Shown: piece by piece, positions 7,261-14,773 of the stretch | Numbering within the stretch: position 1 is the first letter of the stretch | Layout of the letters: each line of letters opens with the position of its first letter | NCBI GenBank assembly: GCA_946549475.1 | Contig: CAMNQO010000010.1 | Span: forward strand, 1-19,144 | Direction: 5' to 3' | Length of the DNA: 19,144 nt | Source of the DNA: an uncultured Bacteroidales bacterium | GTDB taxonomy: Bacteria > Bacteroidota > Bacteroidia > Bacteroidales > UBA932 | Position numbers and translations under genes: made by a program | The notes under the pieces: model-generated | Seen by the model: the letters and a program-made list of their open reading frames with translations, nothing else | Databases searched by the model: none | Told to the model about the DNA's origin: nothing

Positions 7261-7276
7261 GCTGACTGTCGTCAGC
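7261..7276. terminator. Small hairpin between convergent genes
   Basis: GCTGAC (7261-7266) and GTCAGC (7271-7276) form a perfect 6-bp stem with a TGTC loop in the 23-base gap between the convergent lipoprotein and deoD genes, overlapping the deoD stop. Position suggests a shared terminator, but no T run follows on either strand, so this is weak. Confidence 0.3.
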
Positions 7277-7991
7277 AGACGGCGAGGGCGACCTCTACCA
7301 TCCGGGTAAAGGCGGTGCGGCGTTCTTCGGAAGTGGTCGCTTCACCGTGGAGGACATGGTCGGAAATGGTGCAGATGGTCAGAGCGCGGGCTCCGCAGCG
7401 GGCGGCGTTCATATACAGCGCGGCCGCCTCCATTTCAACGGCCAGCACACCCATCTTCACCCACGGTCCGATCTGGGGATTGTCGGAATAGAACAAATCG
7501 GAAGACACGATATTGCCGACCTTATAGGGGAATCCTTTTTCTTCGCAGCAGTCGGCGGCGGCGCGGAGCAATCCGAAGTCCGCAATGGGGGCGTAGGTTC
7601 CGGGCAGATTGAATTGTGCACCGTAGTTGGAATCGGTGCAGGCGCCCATCGCCAATACGAGATCGCCGAGGTGTAAGTCCTGGTGATAGGCTCCGGCAGA
7701 GCCGACACGGATGATGGTCTTGACACCGTAGAAGTTGAACAATTCGTAACTGTAGATGCCGATGGAGGGCATGCCCATGCCGTGTCCCATCATGCTCACG
7801 CGTTTGCCCTGCCATGTGCCCGTGTAGCCCAGCATGCCGCGCACGCCGTTGAACTGCACCGGATTTTCCAAATAGCGTTCCGCCATATATTTGACGCGCA
7901 GCGGGTCTCCGCCCATCAGCACGCGCCCGGCTATCTCACCTTCCTTGGCTTCAATGTGGGGAGTCGGTATCTTTTCCATCTTTTCAGGCAT
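7272..7991 (-). CDS. deoD: Purine nucleoside phosphorylase, hexameric DeoD type
   Basis: A 239-residue cytoplasmic enzyme splitting purine (deoxy)nucleosides with phosphate into base and (deoxy)ribose-1-phosphate for salvage. Visible motifs of the PNP/UDP family are PTPHI (His12, the substrate-contact His from the neighbouring subunit), MGGDPLRVK (26-34, phosphate loop with Arg32), RVGSAG (95-100), VEMEAAALY (185-193, with Glu186/Met187/Glu188 binding the sugar) and ISDH (Asp211 as the catalytic acid, 23 residues after Glu188 exactly as in E. coli DeoD). The length is standard. ATG 7991 is used here; Met5 is an alternative. It is the last gene of a probable minus-strand operon, 25 bases after the small basic protein. 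No convincing promoter was seen directly upstream. Confidence 0.95.
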   Translation of the reverse strand: MPEKMEKIPTPHIEAKEGEIAGRVLMGGDPLRVKYMAERYLENPVQFNGVRGMLGYTGTWQGKRVSMMGHGMGMPSIGIYSYELFNFYGVKTIIRVGSAGAYHQDLHLGDLVLAMGACTDSNYGAQFNLPGTYAPIADFGLLRAAADCCEEKGFPYKVGNIVSSDLFYSDNPQIGPWVKMGVLAVEMEAAALYMNAARCGARALTICTISDHVLHGEATTSEERRTAFTRMVEVALAVC

Positions 7992-8016
7992 TATTACGAT
8001 TTAACAAGTATTGTTC

Positions 8017-8268
8017 TCAAATGCAACGGATGGCTTCCGACTCTACGCGGTAGTAGCGATGGAGGTCGAAAGCGACCTTTTCATTGGCGGCGAGGATGAC
8101 AAGGCCGCGCTTGCGGGCCAGTTTCAGCGCTCTCTTGTGCTGGTTGTTGAGGATGAAACGCTCCAGCCAGTTGTAGCCGGCCGGCACATAGGCAAACTCC
8201 AAGTTCCGGAAGAGGATGCTTTCGGGTCCGCGCTGAGGCTGATTGCGGCGTATCTTATTCTTTCTCAT
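8017..8268 (-). CDS. Small basic protein of unknown function, overlapping the DUF2723 gene
   Basis: I do not recognise this protein. From ATG 8268 it has 83 residues. It opens with a very basic segment (MRKNKIRRNQPQRGPES), then LFRNLEFAYVPAGYNWLERFI, a basic helix (NNQHKRALKLARKRG) and a hydrophobic strand-like LVILAANEKVAFDLHRYY, and ends in a Cys-Ile. No signal peptide or membrane helix is seen. An in-frame upstream ATG at 8298 would give 93 residues, but 8268 looks better because its ATG sits in the last codons of the DUF2723 gene (overlap 8255-8268), typical of coupled translation. Amino-acid composition looks protein-like rather than random. A competing plus-strand frame over the same bases is less convincing. 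The basic character could suit nucleic-acid binding, but that is only a guess. Confidence 0.6.
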   Translation of the reverse strand: MRKNKIRRNQPQRGPESILFRNLEFAYVPAGYNWLERFILNNQHKRALKLARKRGLVILAANEKVAFDLHRYYRVESEAIRCI

Positions 8269-11200
8269 CCAAAAATTCCTTGCGGAGTTCCTCGTCATAG
8301 GCGCAAGCCGTGGCGATGGTCTTCGACAGCATTTCCTTGCCCCGTGCCGCCTCGCCGTTTTTCTTGAGGATATTGCCCAGATTCATCCCGAGTTGCGTGA
8401 GGGTGTCGAATGTGTCGTAGGAGTAATCCAGGAAAGTGCCGAAGAAATGCAACGATCCGTTCAGGCTCCCGTAGAAACGCTCTGCCAGGTCCATCGCCTT
8501 TTCCTTTTCGCCGACCTTGAAATACAAGTCGATGATATCGGAGACCATCAGTTCGTTGGAAAATCCCAGATAGACGGCGTCCAGCGGGAAGTTGGCCTCG
8601 GGCACATTCTCCATGCAGGCATCGAGCAGTTCACGGGCACGGTCCGTCCAGATGCGGGCGGCCTCTTCCCCGGCGGCGGCATCCGCGCGGCCGTGTGCAG
8701 CGGCTTCCTGGCGTACGCGCTCCGCCTCTTTGAGCATCTCTTTGGCGGAAGTGACATAGAGCATGCGCTGGCTCATCACGCCCATGAAAGTGTAGAGATT
8801 CTGGTAGTCAACGAACCAATCCGTCCGTTTGAGCGCGTCCCACTTGTACACCTGCGTCATCTTGTGATACAAATCCTCGGGGTCGGTAAAGCCGGGCTGT
8901 GACATCTTGGTCTTGTTCTTGACGGGTACGAAACGATAGGAAAAGCCGTCGAACATCAGGTATTCCTTGATGCCGATGTTCAGGTCGCCGCCCATGCTCA
9001 GCAGGTTGATGGGGCGGTCCCACTGATAATTGCTCAGTAGATCGAGCATGAAGACTTCAGGCTTGGACAGATAGTTCTTGTCCGGAGACATTGTCAGCAC
9101 AATCTCGTCCGGGATCCGGTCGGCATATTTCTCGTCCAGAATGCCGTACTTGATGACATTCTCTTTGTTGACCGGGACGCTGATTTTGCGCGACCAGATG
9201 AAGTCCACCTTGCGGTTGCCGCTCAGGGTCAGTTTGTATTTGGGGTTGCGGAAAACATCCATCACTTCCGAAATCGGGCGCACCTTGTCCTCACGGTCAT
9301 AGATATAGACATATTCGTTGGTCCCGTAGAGGTATTGCTCCGGCCCGACGCTCAACTTCAAAGGTGCGGACTCGTTGCAGGCGTATTTCATTTGGTCGAT
9401 GTACCAGTCCGTGCCAAGCAGCGAGGTGTTGCAAATCCGCACATCGGTACGGATGTTTTCGACCTCCTGCGCGTACCAGAGCGGGAAGGTGTCGTTGTCA
9501 CCATGGGTGACGAGAATGCCGTTTTCTCCCACGGAGTTGAGGTAATTGGCTGCAATCTCGACGGCCGTGTAGCGGTTGCTGCGGTCGTGGTCGTCCCAAT
9601 TCTGCTGCGCCATCAGGGCCGGTACGCCCAGGCAGAGCAGGGAAATCAGTGCGGCGGCCGACGGTTTGGCCCAGGCGGAACGCAACTCCTGCAGCCAGCC
9701 GTAAAGGGCGGCGACGCCCAGGCCGATCCAGATGCTGAAAGCGTAGAAGGACCCGGCATAGGCATAATCCCGCTCCCGCACCTGATAGGGAGGCTGATTG
9801 AGGTAGATTACCACCGCGATTCCGGTCATGAAAAACAGCAGGAAAGTAATCCAGAAACCCCGTTTGTCGCGGCCGAACTGGAAGAAAAGCCCCAGCAGCC
9901 CCAGCAACAAGGGCAGGAAGAAGTAATGGTTCTTGGCCTTGTTGTCTTTCAGGTAATCCGGCGCCCCGCTCTGGTCGCCCAGGCGGAGTTTGTCCAGGAA
10001 ACCGATGCCGCTTTCCCAGTTACCCGTGAAAATCTCTCCGGGGGACGGGCTGTGGATGTCGTTCTGCCGTCCCACGAAATTCCACATGAAGTAGCGGCCG
10101 TACATCCAGCCCAGTTGGTAGTCGAAAAAGAAAAGCAGATTCTGTCCGAAGGTCGGTTTGCGATGTTCCGCTCCATCGACCTTGGTGCCGCCTCCGTCCA
10201 TATATGCCTCGTAGAAACGGATATATTTGGGATCGCTGCCGCTCCACATGCGCGGGAACAGCATTTTCCCCTGCGGCTCATATTCAATCTCTCCGGGGCC
10301 TTCCGCATAGACATACTTGCCGGCCAGGGGAGCCCAGTAGCGGTTGTCCTTGATGTCGTAGGGCGCATCGAAATACTGACCGTAGAGCAGCGGTGTGCTG
10401 CCATATTGTTCGCGTGCCAGGTAGCGGACCAGGGTGAACGGATTGTCAGGCTGGTACTCGTTGGTCGGAGTCTTGACCGAAGAACGGATGATGCACACCG
10501 AGAAGATGGAAAAACCGATGATGATGGTCGTCAGGCACAGCAGGGCGGTGTGCCAGAAAACCTTTCTTTGGTGATGCGTCCGGACGATGCCCCAGTAGCA
10601 GATGCCCAGCAGGGCTATCATGAAGACTGCCGCACCGACATTGTAAGGGCAGCCCAGGCTGTTGACGAAGAAAAGGTCCACATACGCCGCGACCTTCGGC
10701 AGCCAGGGGATGATGACGAACAGCACCAGCCCCAATATGACGACCGACTGAAGGAAAATCCCGCACAGTTCTTTGAAAGAATAGGGCTTGTCCTCGCGCT
10801 TGCGGTAGAAATACAGGAACACCAGGCAGGGGATGGTCAGCAGGTTGAGCAGGTGTACGCCGATGGAAAGTCCCATCAGGAAACTGATGAGCACGATCCA
10901 GCGGTTGGCATAGGGCTCGTCGGCCTGTTCGTACCACTTGGTCATCGCCCAGAACACCATCGCGGTAAAAAGGGAAGACATGGCGTACACTTCTCCCTCG
11001 ACGGCCGAGAACCAGAAAGTGTCCGAGAAGCAATAGGCGAGGGCGCCGACCAGACCGCTTCCGCAGATGATGAGGGTCTGTCCGAGGGAATAACCGTCCT
11101 GCGATCCCTTCTCGCCCAGGCCGGTCCCCGCAGGAAGCACCAGACGCTTGACCAGAAAGACGATGGTCAGATACAGGAAGAAAATGGTCAGGGCCGAGCA

Positions 11201-11452
11201 GAGGGCGCTCATGACATTGACGGCCACTGCCGCATGGGCGCCGTCCGTAAACAGGGTGAAGAAGCGGGCGATCAACTGGAAGACGGGGTTTCCGGGCGGG
11301 TGACCCACTTCCAGTTTGTAGGATGACGCAATAAACTCGCCGCAGTCCCAGAAAGACGCCGTCGGCTCGATGGTCAGCAGATAGGTCACGGCCGACACGA
11401 TCAGCGCGAGGGCTGCGGAGCATCGGTTGTATAATTGAAATGACTTCATCAT
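8255..11452 (-). CDS. DUF2723 polytopic membrane protein (GT-C-like), TPR-like C-terminus
   Basis: A large inner-membrane protein of ~1065 residues. The N-terminus has the family hallmark EPTASFWDCGEF (29-40), then KLEVGHPPGNP, in the first extracytoplasmic loop after TM1. Asp36/Glu39 occupy the place of catalytic acids in GT-C glycosyltransferases, which supports a transferase using a lipid-linked sugar (inference). Around ten hydrophobic segments follow to ~residue 370, then a soluble insert (YLAREQYGSTPLLYGQYFDAP) and a second membrane block ~525-625. The last ~430 residues are soluble and end in helical repeat-like sequence (VGEKEKAMDLAERFYGSLN). Start choice: ATG 11452 (or 11449, MKSFQLYNR) gives the usual family N-terminus and lies downstream of the -7 element at 11482-11489, while the in-frame ATG at 11530 lies upstream of it. 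Substrate and product cannot be read from sequence. Confidence 0.88.
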   Translation of the reverse strand: MMKSFQLYNRCSAALALIVSAVTYLLTIEPTASFWDCGEFIASSYKLEVGHPPGNPVFQLIARFFTLFTDGAHAAVAVNVMSALCSALTIFFLYLTIVFLVKRLVLPAGTGLGEKGSQDGYSLGQTLIICGSGLVGALAYCFSDTFWFSAVEGEVYAMSSLFTAMVFWAMTKWYEQADEPYANRWIVLISFLMGLSIGVHLLNLLTIPCLVFLYFYRKREDKPYSFKELCGIFLQSVVILGLVLFVIIPWLPKVAAYVDLFFVNSLGCPYNVGAAVFMIALLGICYWGIVRTHHQRKVFWHTALLCLTTIIIGFSIFSVCIIRSSVKTPTNEYQPDNPFTLVRYLAREQYGSTPLLYGQYFDAPYDIKDNRYWAPLAGKYVYAEGPGEIEYEPQGKMLFPRMWSGSDPKYIRFYEAYMDGGGTKVDGAEHRKPTFGQNLLFFFDYQLGWMYGRYFMWNFVGRQNDIHSPSPGEIFTGNWESGIGFLDKLRLGDQSGAPDYLKDNKAKNHYFFLPLLLGLLGLFFQFGRDKRGFWITFLLFFMTGIAVVIYLNQPPYQVRERDYAYAGSFYAFSIWIGLGVAALYGWLQELRSAWAKPSAAALISLLCLGVPALMAQQNWDDHDRSNRYTAVEIAANYLNSVGENGILVTHGDNDTFPLWYAQEVENIRTDVRICNTSLLGTDWYIDQMKYACNESAPLKLSVGPEQYLYGTNEYVYIYDREDKVRPISEVMDVFRNPKYKLTLSGNRKVDFIWSRKISVPVNKENVIKYGILDEKYADRIPDEIVLTMSPDKNYLSKPEVFMLDLLSNYQWDRPINLLSMGGDLNIGIKEYLMFDGFSYRFVPVKNKTKMSQPGFTDPEDLYHKMTQVYKWDALKRTDWFVDYQNLYTFMGVMSQRMLYVTSAKEMLKEAERVRQEAAAHGRADAAAGEEAARIWTDRARELLDACMENVPEANFPLDAVYLGFSNELMVSDIIDLYFKVGEKEKAMDLAERFYGSLNGSLHFFGTFLDYSYDTFDTLTQLGMNLGNILKKNGEAARGKEMLSKTIATACAYDEELRKEFLDEKE

Positions 11453-11481
11453 TCTTCTATCAAATGTTTTTACGCAAAAGA

Positions 11482-11514
11482 CAAAGATACGAAACAAATT
11501 TGATTTAACCCCAA
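11482..11514 (-). promoter_or_regulatory. Probable promoter for the DUF2723 operon
   Basis: On the minus strand TATCTTTG (complement of 11482-11489) is a perfect Bacteroidota -7 element, about 30 bases before the ATG at 11452. The expected -33 TTTG is only approximated by TTGG (11511-11514) with a 21-base spacer. The position also helps to reject the longer start at 11530. Confidence 0.55.
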
Positions 11515-11572
11515 CAAAAAATCGTGACACCGGTTTTTAACCTTGCCCCGGGTTTTGCGTCCAAAGGTCGTT

Positions 11573-12019
11573 ATGAAAAATTTTGATGCAGAAAACTGGC
11601 TCGAAACTTCGGGCAGAAAAAGTCCCTACAAAGTGCCCGACGGGTACTTCGAGACATTCCGGGAGAAGATGGGCGCGATGGCGCGGGAGGCTTCCTCCGA
11701 AGGGCGGGATGCCAAGACCGCTCCCGTTTCCGTCCGGACCCTCCTGCGTCCCGTCTTTGCGATGGCGGCATCTTTTGTCCTGCTGGTTGCGCTCGGCGGC
11801 CTTTTACTCAAGAGCGTCACGCCTGCGCAAGCGGAACTCGAAGATGTCACTTTATATAGTTATTATTGTGACATCATCCCCCGCAGCGATGCCGAGGCGA
11901 TTTATTTTTCCCGGGCCGAAGACAATGCTCCGGATGAGGAAGCCATCGCGGCTTTCCTGGATGAGAGCGGCATCAATCTGGAAGAGTATGACACATATCC
12001 GGAAGAACCGGTCCGATAG
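11573..12019 (+). CDS. Anti-sigma-like single-pass membrane protein (VPDGYF type)
   Basis: A 148-residue protein from ATG 11573 (MKNFDAENWLE). An earlier ATG at 11543 would add MPRVLRPKVV and is less likely. The N-terminal cytoplasmic part contains SPYKVPDGYFETFREKM, a motif common in small Bacteroidota membrane proteins encoded beside ECF sigma factors. One membrane helix follows (PVFAMAASFVLLVALGGLLL, ~residues 60-79), then an acidic periplasmic segment (EDVTLYSYYCDIIPRSDAEAIYFS, DEEAIAAFLDESGINLEEYDTYPEE). Family context suggests a sigma-factor regulator or envelope-stress component, but no sigma gene is adjacent: the upstream neighbour is the divergent DUF2723 gene. The Spy-like gene follows after 40 bases. 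No good promoter was seen (best match TAACCTTG at 11538-11545, without a -33 box). Function is inferred only from gene-order knowledge. Confidence 0.7.
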   Translation: MKNFDAENWLETSGRKSPYKVPDGYFETFREKMGAMAREASSEGRDAKTAPVSVRTLLRPVFAMAASFVLLVALGGLLLKSVTPAQAELEDVTLYSYYCDIIPRSDAEAIYFSRAEDNAPDEEAIAAFLDESGINLEEYDTYPEEPVR

Positions 12020-12059
12020 ATAGATCGATAAGTTTTACCCAATTAAAACAAACAGCAAA

Positions 12060-12593
12060 ATGAAATCTTCAACATTGCTTTCAGCGGCCGTTGTCCTGAT
12101 GATGCTGACCGCTGTCCCCGCCGGAGCGCAGGGAAAGAAAAACGGGAAAAACCCCGAAGAGTGGCGCGAAAAAATGAAAGCCGAAAAAGTGGCCTATATT
12201 ACCTCCAAAGTGGGATTGACCGTGGCGGAAGCCGAAAAATTCTGGCCTGTTTACAATGAAGTGTCGGCCCGGCGCGAAGCCGCGTTCCAGACGGAAAGAG
12301 AGGCCTATCGCTCACTGCAGGAGTCTCTCAAGGACAATGATGAGGCCAAGATTGCCGGGGCGCTGAAGGCGTATGTGGCGGCCGTTGACAACAAGGACAA
12401 GTTCATCGGTGCCGATGTCGATGCTTTCCGCAAAGTCCTTCCCGAGACCAAGGTCGCCAAGGTTATCGTGGCCGAAGAGCAGTTCCGCCGCGACCAGATT
12501 GCCCTCCTCCACAAAGGAAAGGGCCAGAATCCGGGAAAAGGGCAGGGCAAAGGCCAGGGAAGGTCCCAGACGGGGCCCCGGATGGAGCAATAG
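12060..12593 (+). CDS. Spy/CpxP-like periplasmic protein with Lys/Gly/Gln tail
   Basis: A 177-residue exported protein. A Sec signal (MKSSTLLSAAVVLMMLTAVPAGAQG, cleavage probably near 23-25) is followed by a helical domain. GLTVAEAEKFWPVYNEV (52-68) is the LT..EA..FWPVYNE motif of Bacteroidota proteins related to Spy/CpxP and often annotated as sensors of ECF sigma factors. Further helices (RREAAFQTEREAYRSLQ, LPETKVAKVIVAEEQFRRDQIALL) fit an all-alpha periplasmic chaperone-like fold. The last ~27 residues are low complexity (GKGQNPGKGQGKGQGRSQ), a flexible basic tail. It is paired with the anti-sigma-like gene 40 bases upstream, and the two are probably one envelope-stress unit. A hairpin over its stop codon and a stronger one at 12642-12684 close the unit. 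Confidence 0.8.
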   Translation: MKSSTLLSAAVVLMMLTAVPAGAQGKKNGKNPEEWREKMKAEKVAYITSKVGLTVAEAEKFWPVYNEVSARREAAFQTEREAYRSLQESLKDNDEAKIAGALKAYVAAVDNKDKFIGADVDAFRKVLPETKVAKVIVAEEQFRRDQIALLHKGKGQNPGKGQGKGQGRSQTGPRMEQ

Positions 12594-12608
12594 GCCGGTC
12601 TTGCTCCA
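12583..12608 (+). terminator. Hairpin over the Spy-like stop codon
   Basis: TGGAGCAA (12583-12590) and TTGCTCCA (12601-12608) form a perfect 8-bp stem with a 10-base loop containing the TAG stop. No T run follows. It may protect the 3' end or assist the true terminator 34 bases further on. Confidence 0.4.
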
Positions 12609-12641
12609 GATAATCCGGAGAAACAACACGGATATAGATGG

Positions 12642-12684
12642 AAACTCCCGAGATTTTTGTAATTTTGGGAGTTTTTATTTTTTG
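12642..12684 (+). terminator. Strong intrinsic terminator-like hairpin before the iron-sulfur protein gene
   Basis: AAACTCCC (12642-12649) pairs perfectly with GGGAGTTT (12667-12674) across a 17-base loop, followed by TTATTTTTTTG-like T-rich sequence to 12684. It ends four bases before the ATG at 12689. It probably terminates the anti-sigma/Spy transcript, or attenuates the downstream gene if transcription reads through. It also decides the start of that gene: the in-frame ATG at 12638 would make the hairpin coding sequence. Confidence 0.7.
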
Positions 12685-12688
12685 TGGT

Positions 12689-14770
12689 ATGGGAAAATCT
12701 TTTCTGGCCCGTAATTGGCCAAAGTATCTGTTGCAGTGGTTGTCTTTGGGCGCCATCGTCGTGTTTCTGACCGGATTGGCGGGAATGGTCTTCCCGGAGA
12801 TGGACAAGCCCGACCCCGAAGCCCTGTGCCCCATGGGGGGCCTGCAAGCCTTCGGGACCTATCTGGTCAGGGGCTCGCTGCCTTGCACGATGAATACCCT
12901 GCAAATCGTGATGGGGCTGGCCCTGGCGGCGGCGGTCGTCTTTCTGGGCAAACTCTTCTGCGGCTACCTCTGTCCCGTGGGGACGGTGGAAGACGGGCTG
13001 GGCAGACTGAGAAGGGCCCTGCACATCCGTGCGTTCAATATTTCCCGCCGCAGTGCGGCCGACAAAGTCCTCCGCATCGTCAAATATGGCCTGCTCTTCT
13101 GGATTTTCTACATGACCTGTACTTCCAGTGAACTTTTCTGCAAGAAATTCGACCCTTATTATGCGGTGGCGACCGGTTTCAAAGGAGAAATCGTCCTGTG
13201 GGGAAGCATCAGCACGGTGGTGCTCGTCCTGCTGCCCGGTCTTTTTATCGACCGCTTCTGGTGCAAATACATCTGTCCGCTCGGAGCGGTGAGCAACAGT
13301 CTCAAATTCTATCTCCCGCTGGGCGGCATCCTCCTGCTGTGGTGGGTCCTGTCGCTGCTGGGCGTACATCTGCACTGGGCCTGGCTGCTGGGGGCACTCT
13401 GTCTGACGGGCTATCTCTTCGAGGTTTTCCACCGCAGACCGGCCGGACAGTTGCTAACCCTCGTCAGGGATGAAACGGCCTGTACCCGCTGCGGACTGTG
13501 CGAGAAAGAATGTCCCTATGCCATTGACATCCTGCACTATGGCGCGAAGATGAACGATGTGGATTGTACCCTTTGCGGAGATTGTACGGGCGTCTGTGCG
13601 CACAAGGCCCTGGGTGTGGGCGGAGTGATGCGTGCCGGCAAGCCGGCTTCCTGGAAAAAAATGCTTCCTCCCTGCCTGGCCGTCGTGCTGACGGTGGCCG
13701 CGTTCAGCATCGGAAATACCTATGAACTCCCGACCATCGACGAAGAATGGGGCATGGAACAGGTTGCGGGGCATCTGGACAAGGTGGAGGTCGAGGGACT
13801 GCGCACCGTCAAGTGCTTCGGCAGTTCCATGGCTTTCAAGGCCCGCATGGAGAAGGTGCCCGGCGTCCACCGGGTCAGGACCTATGTCAAGTCGCACCGG
13901 GTGGAGGTGTTTTACGATTCCAAAGTGACGGATGCGGACAAGGTCCGGACGGCGATATTCGTACCATCCCGCTTCCGCATCAAGACGCCGGACCACCGGC
14001 TTGTCCCGGAGTTGAAAGTGATGACCATCCGGGTGGAGAAGATGTTTGACAAACTCGACCTGAACTATCTGGGCTTGCAGATGCGCCAGAGCGGCCGGGG
14101 GGTGTACGGACTTGAATCGGAGTTTGACTGTCCCGTCAAAGTGCGCGTGTATGTTGACCCGGCCGAAGAGTGGGATGCCGCCTGGTTCAAGGAGATGGTC
14201 AACAGGAAGAGTCTCGATATGCCCCTGCATGGCGGGGGCGTCAAGAAGACCCCGATGAATCTGGAATTCGTGCGTCTCGAAAAGGAAGAAGACAGCATCG
14301 CCGCCACGGCATTCCTGGAGCGGATGTTCGACGGATTCCATGCCGCTTACAACGGGCGTTACGCCCGGACTTCCCTGCCGCCGGCGCTGCGCGAAGGCCG
14401 GCAGGAGGACAGTATCGTCGTCAAACGCTCCGAGGTGTATGCCGGCAAGAAGCAGTATATCTATGAACTGGCTGATACCAACTACCAGAAACCCATCGTC
14501 CGTCGCGCCCTGCCTTTCCTGAGCAACCATATCTCCCGCGAGGAGGGGATTATTTCCCTGTCCCTGACGCTCAACAAGGACTATCTGCCTGCCCTGCAGA
14601 TCCGTTTTGCCGCTCCCGCCACTTCGGAGCGCATCTGGGAACTCTTGCAGGCGGAGATGTGGACCATTACTTATAAGAAGGATGATGTGCGTCAGGAAAA
14701 GCCCCGGCTCGCGTTCCGCAAAGAAGGAGAAGTGTTTCCGGCTGAAGCCGACAGCCCCCAAAGACAATAG
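12689..14770 (+). CDS. Polytopic membrane 4Fe-4S protein (NapH/NosR/CcoG-like core) with HMA-like and unknown C-terminal domains
   Basis: A 693-residue inner-membrane protein. About six helices carry CP motifs: LCPMGG (Cys47), LFCGYLCP (Cys91, Cys95) and WCKYICP (Cys192, Cys196), as in the NapH/NosR/CcoG group. Two ferredoxin clusters follow: CTRCGLCEKECP (265-276) and CTLCGDCTGVC (293-303). A seventh helix (~326-342) would place the rest in the periplasm. There, residues ~366-425 resemble a heavy-metal-associated domain, but the GMTCxxC site reads GLRTVKC, keeping only the second cysteine (Cys376). The last ~265 residues (LNYLGLQMRQSGRGVYGLESEF, MPLHGGGVKKTPMNLEF) match no domain I know. Likely role: moving electrons across the membrane to an unknown periplasmic acceptor. 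The start at 12689 (MGKSFLARNWPKYLL) is chosen because the ATG at 12638 precedes the terminator hairpin. The S46 peptidase starts 3 bases after its stop. Confidence 0.85.
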   Translation: MGKSFLARNWPKYLLQWLSLGAIVVFLTGLAGMVFPEMDKPDPEALCPMGGLQAFGTYLVRGSLPCTMNTLQIVMGLALAAAVVFLGKLFCGYLCPVGTVEDGLGRLRRALHIRAFNISRRSAADKVLRIVKYGLLFWIFYMTCTSSELFCKKFDPYYAVATGFKGEIVLWGSISTVVLVLLPGLFIDRFWCKYICPLGAVSNSLKFYLPLGGILLLWWVLSLLGVHLHWAWLLGALCLTGYLFEVFHRRPAGQLLTLVRDETACTRCGLCEKECPYAIDILHYGAKMNDVDCTLCGDCTGVCAHKALGVGGVMRAGKPASWKKMLPPCLAVVLTVAAFSIGNTYELPTIDEEWGMEQVAGHLDKVEVEGLRTVKCFGSSMAFKARMEKVPGVHRVRTYVKSHRVEVFYDSKVTDADKVRTAIFVPSRFRIKTPDHRLVPELKVMTIRVEKMFDKLDLNYLGLQMRQSGRGVYGLESEFDCPVKVRVYVDPAEEWDAAWFKEMVNRKSLDMPLHGGGVKKTPMNLEFVRLEKEEDSIAATAFLERMFDGFHAAYNGRYARTSLPPALREGRQEDSIVVKRSEVYAGKKQYIYELADTNYQKPIVRRALPFLSNHISREEGIISLSLTLNKDYLPALQIRFAAPATSERIWELLQAEMWTITYKKDDVRQEKPRLAFRKEGEVFPAEADSPQRQ

Positions 14771-14773
14771 ACC

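Noticed and set aside
9335..11326. A 663-codon plus-strand frame opposite the DUF2723 gene
   Set aside because: It shows the same antisense shadow composition (many Gln/Glu/Asp/His) and no recognisable motif. The minus-strand protein has the family hallmark and membrane helices.
11538..11545. TAACCTTG as the promoter of the anti-sigma-like gene
   Set aside because: It has one mismatch and no -33 element at a suitable distance. Too weak to list.
12660..12667. TAATTTTG as a promoter -7 element for the iron-sulfur gene
   Set aside because: There is no TTTG at 19-21 bases upstream and the box is inside the terminator hairpin. Kept only as a remark in a finding.
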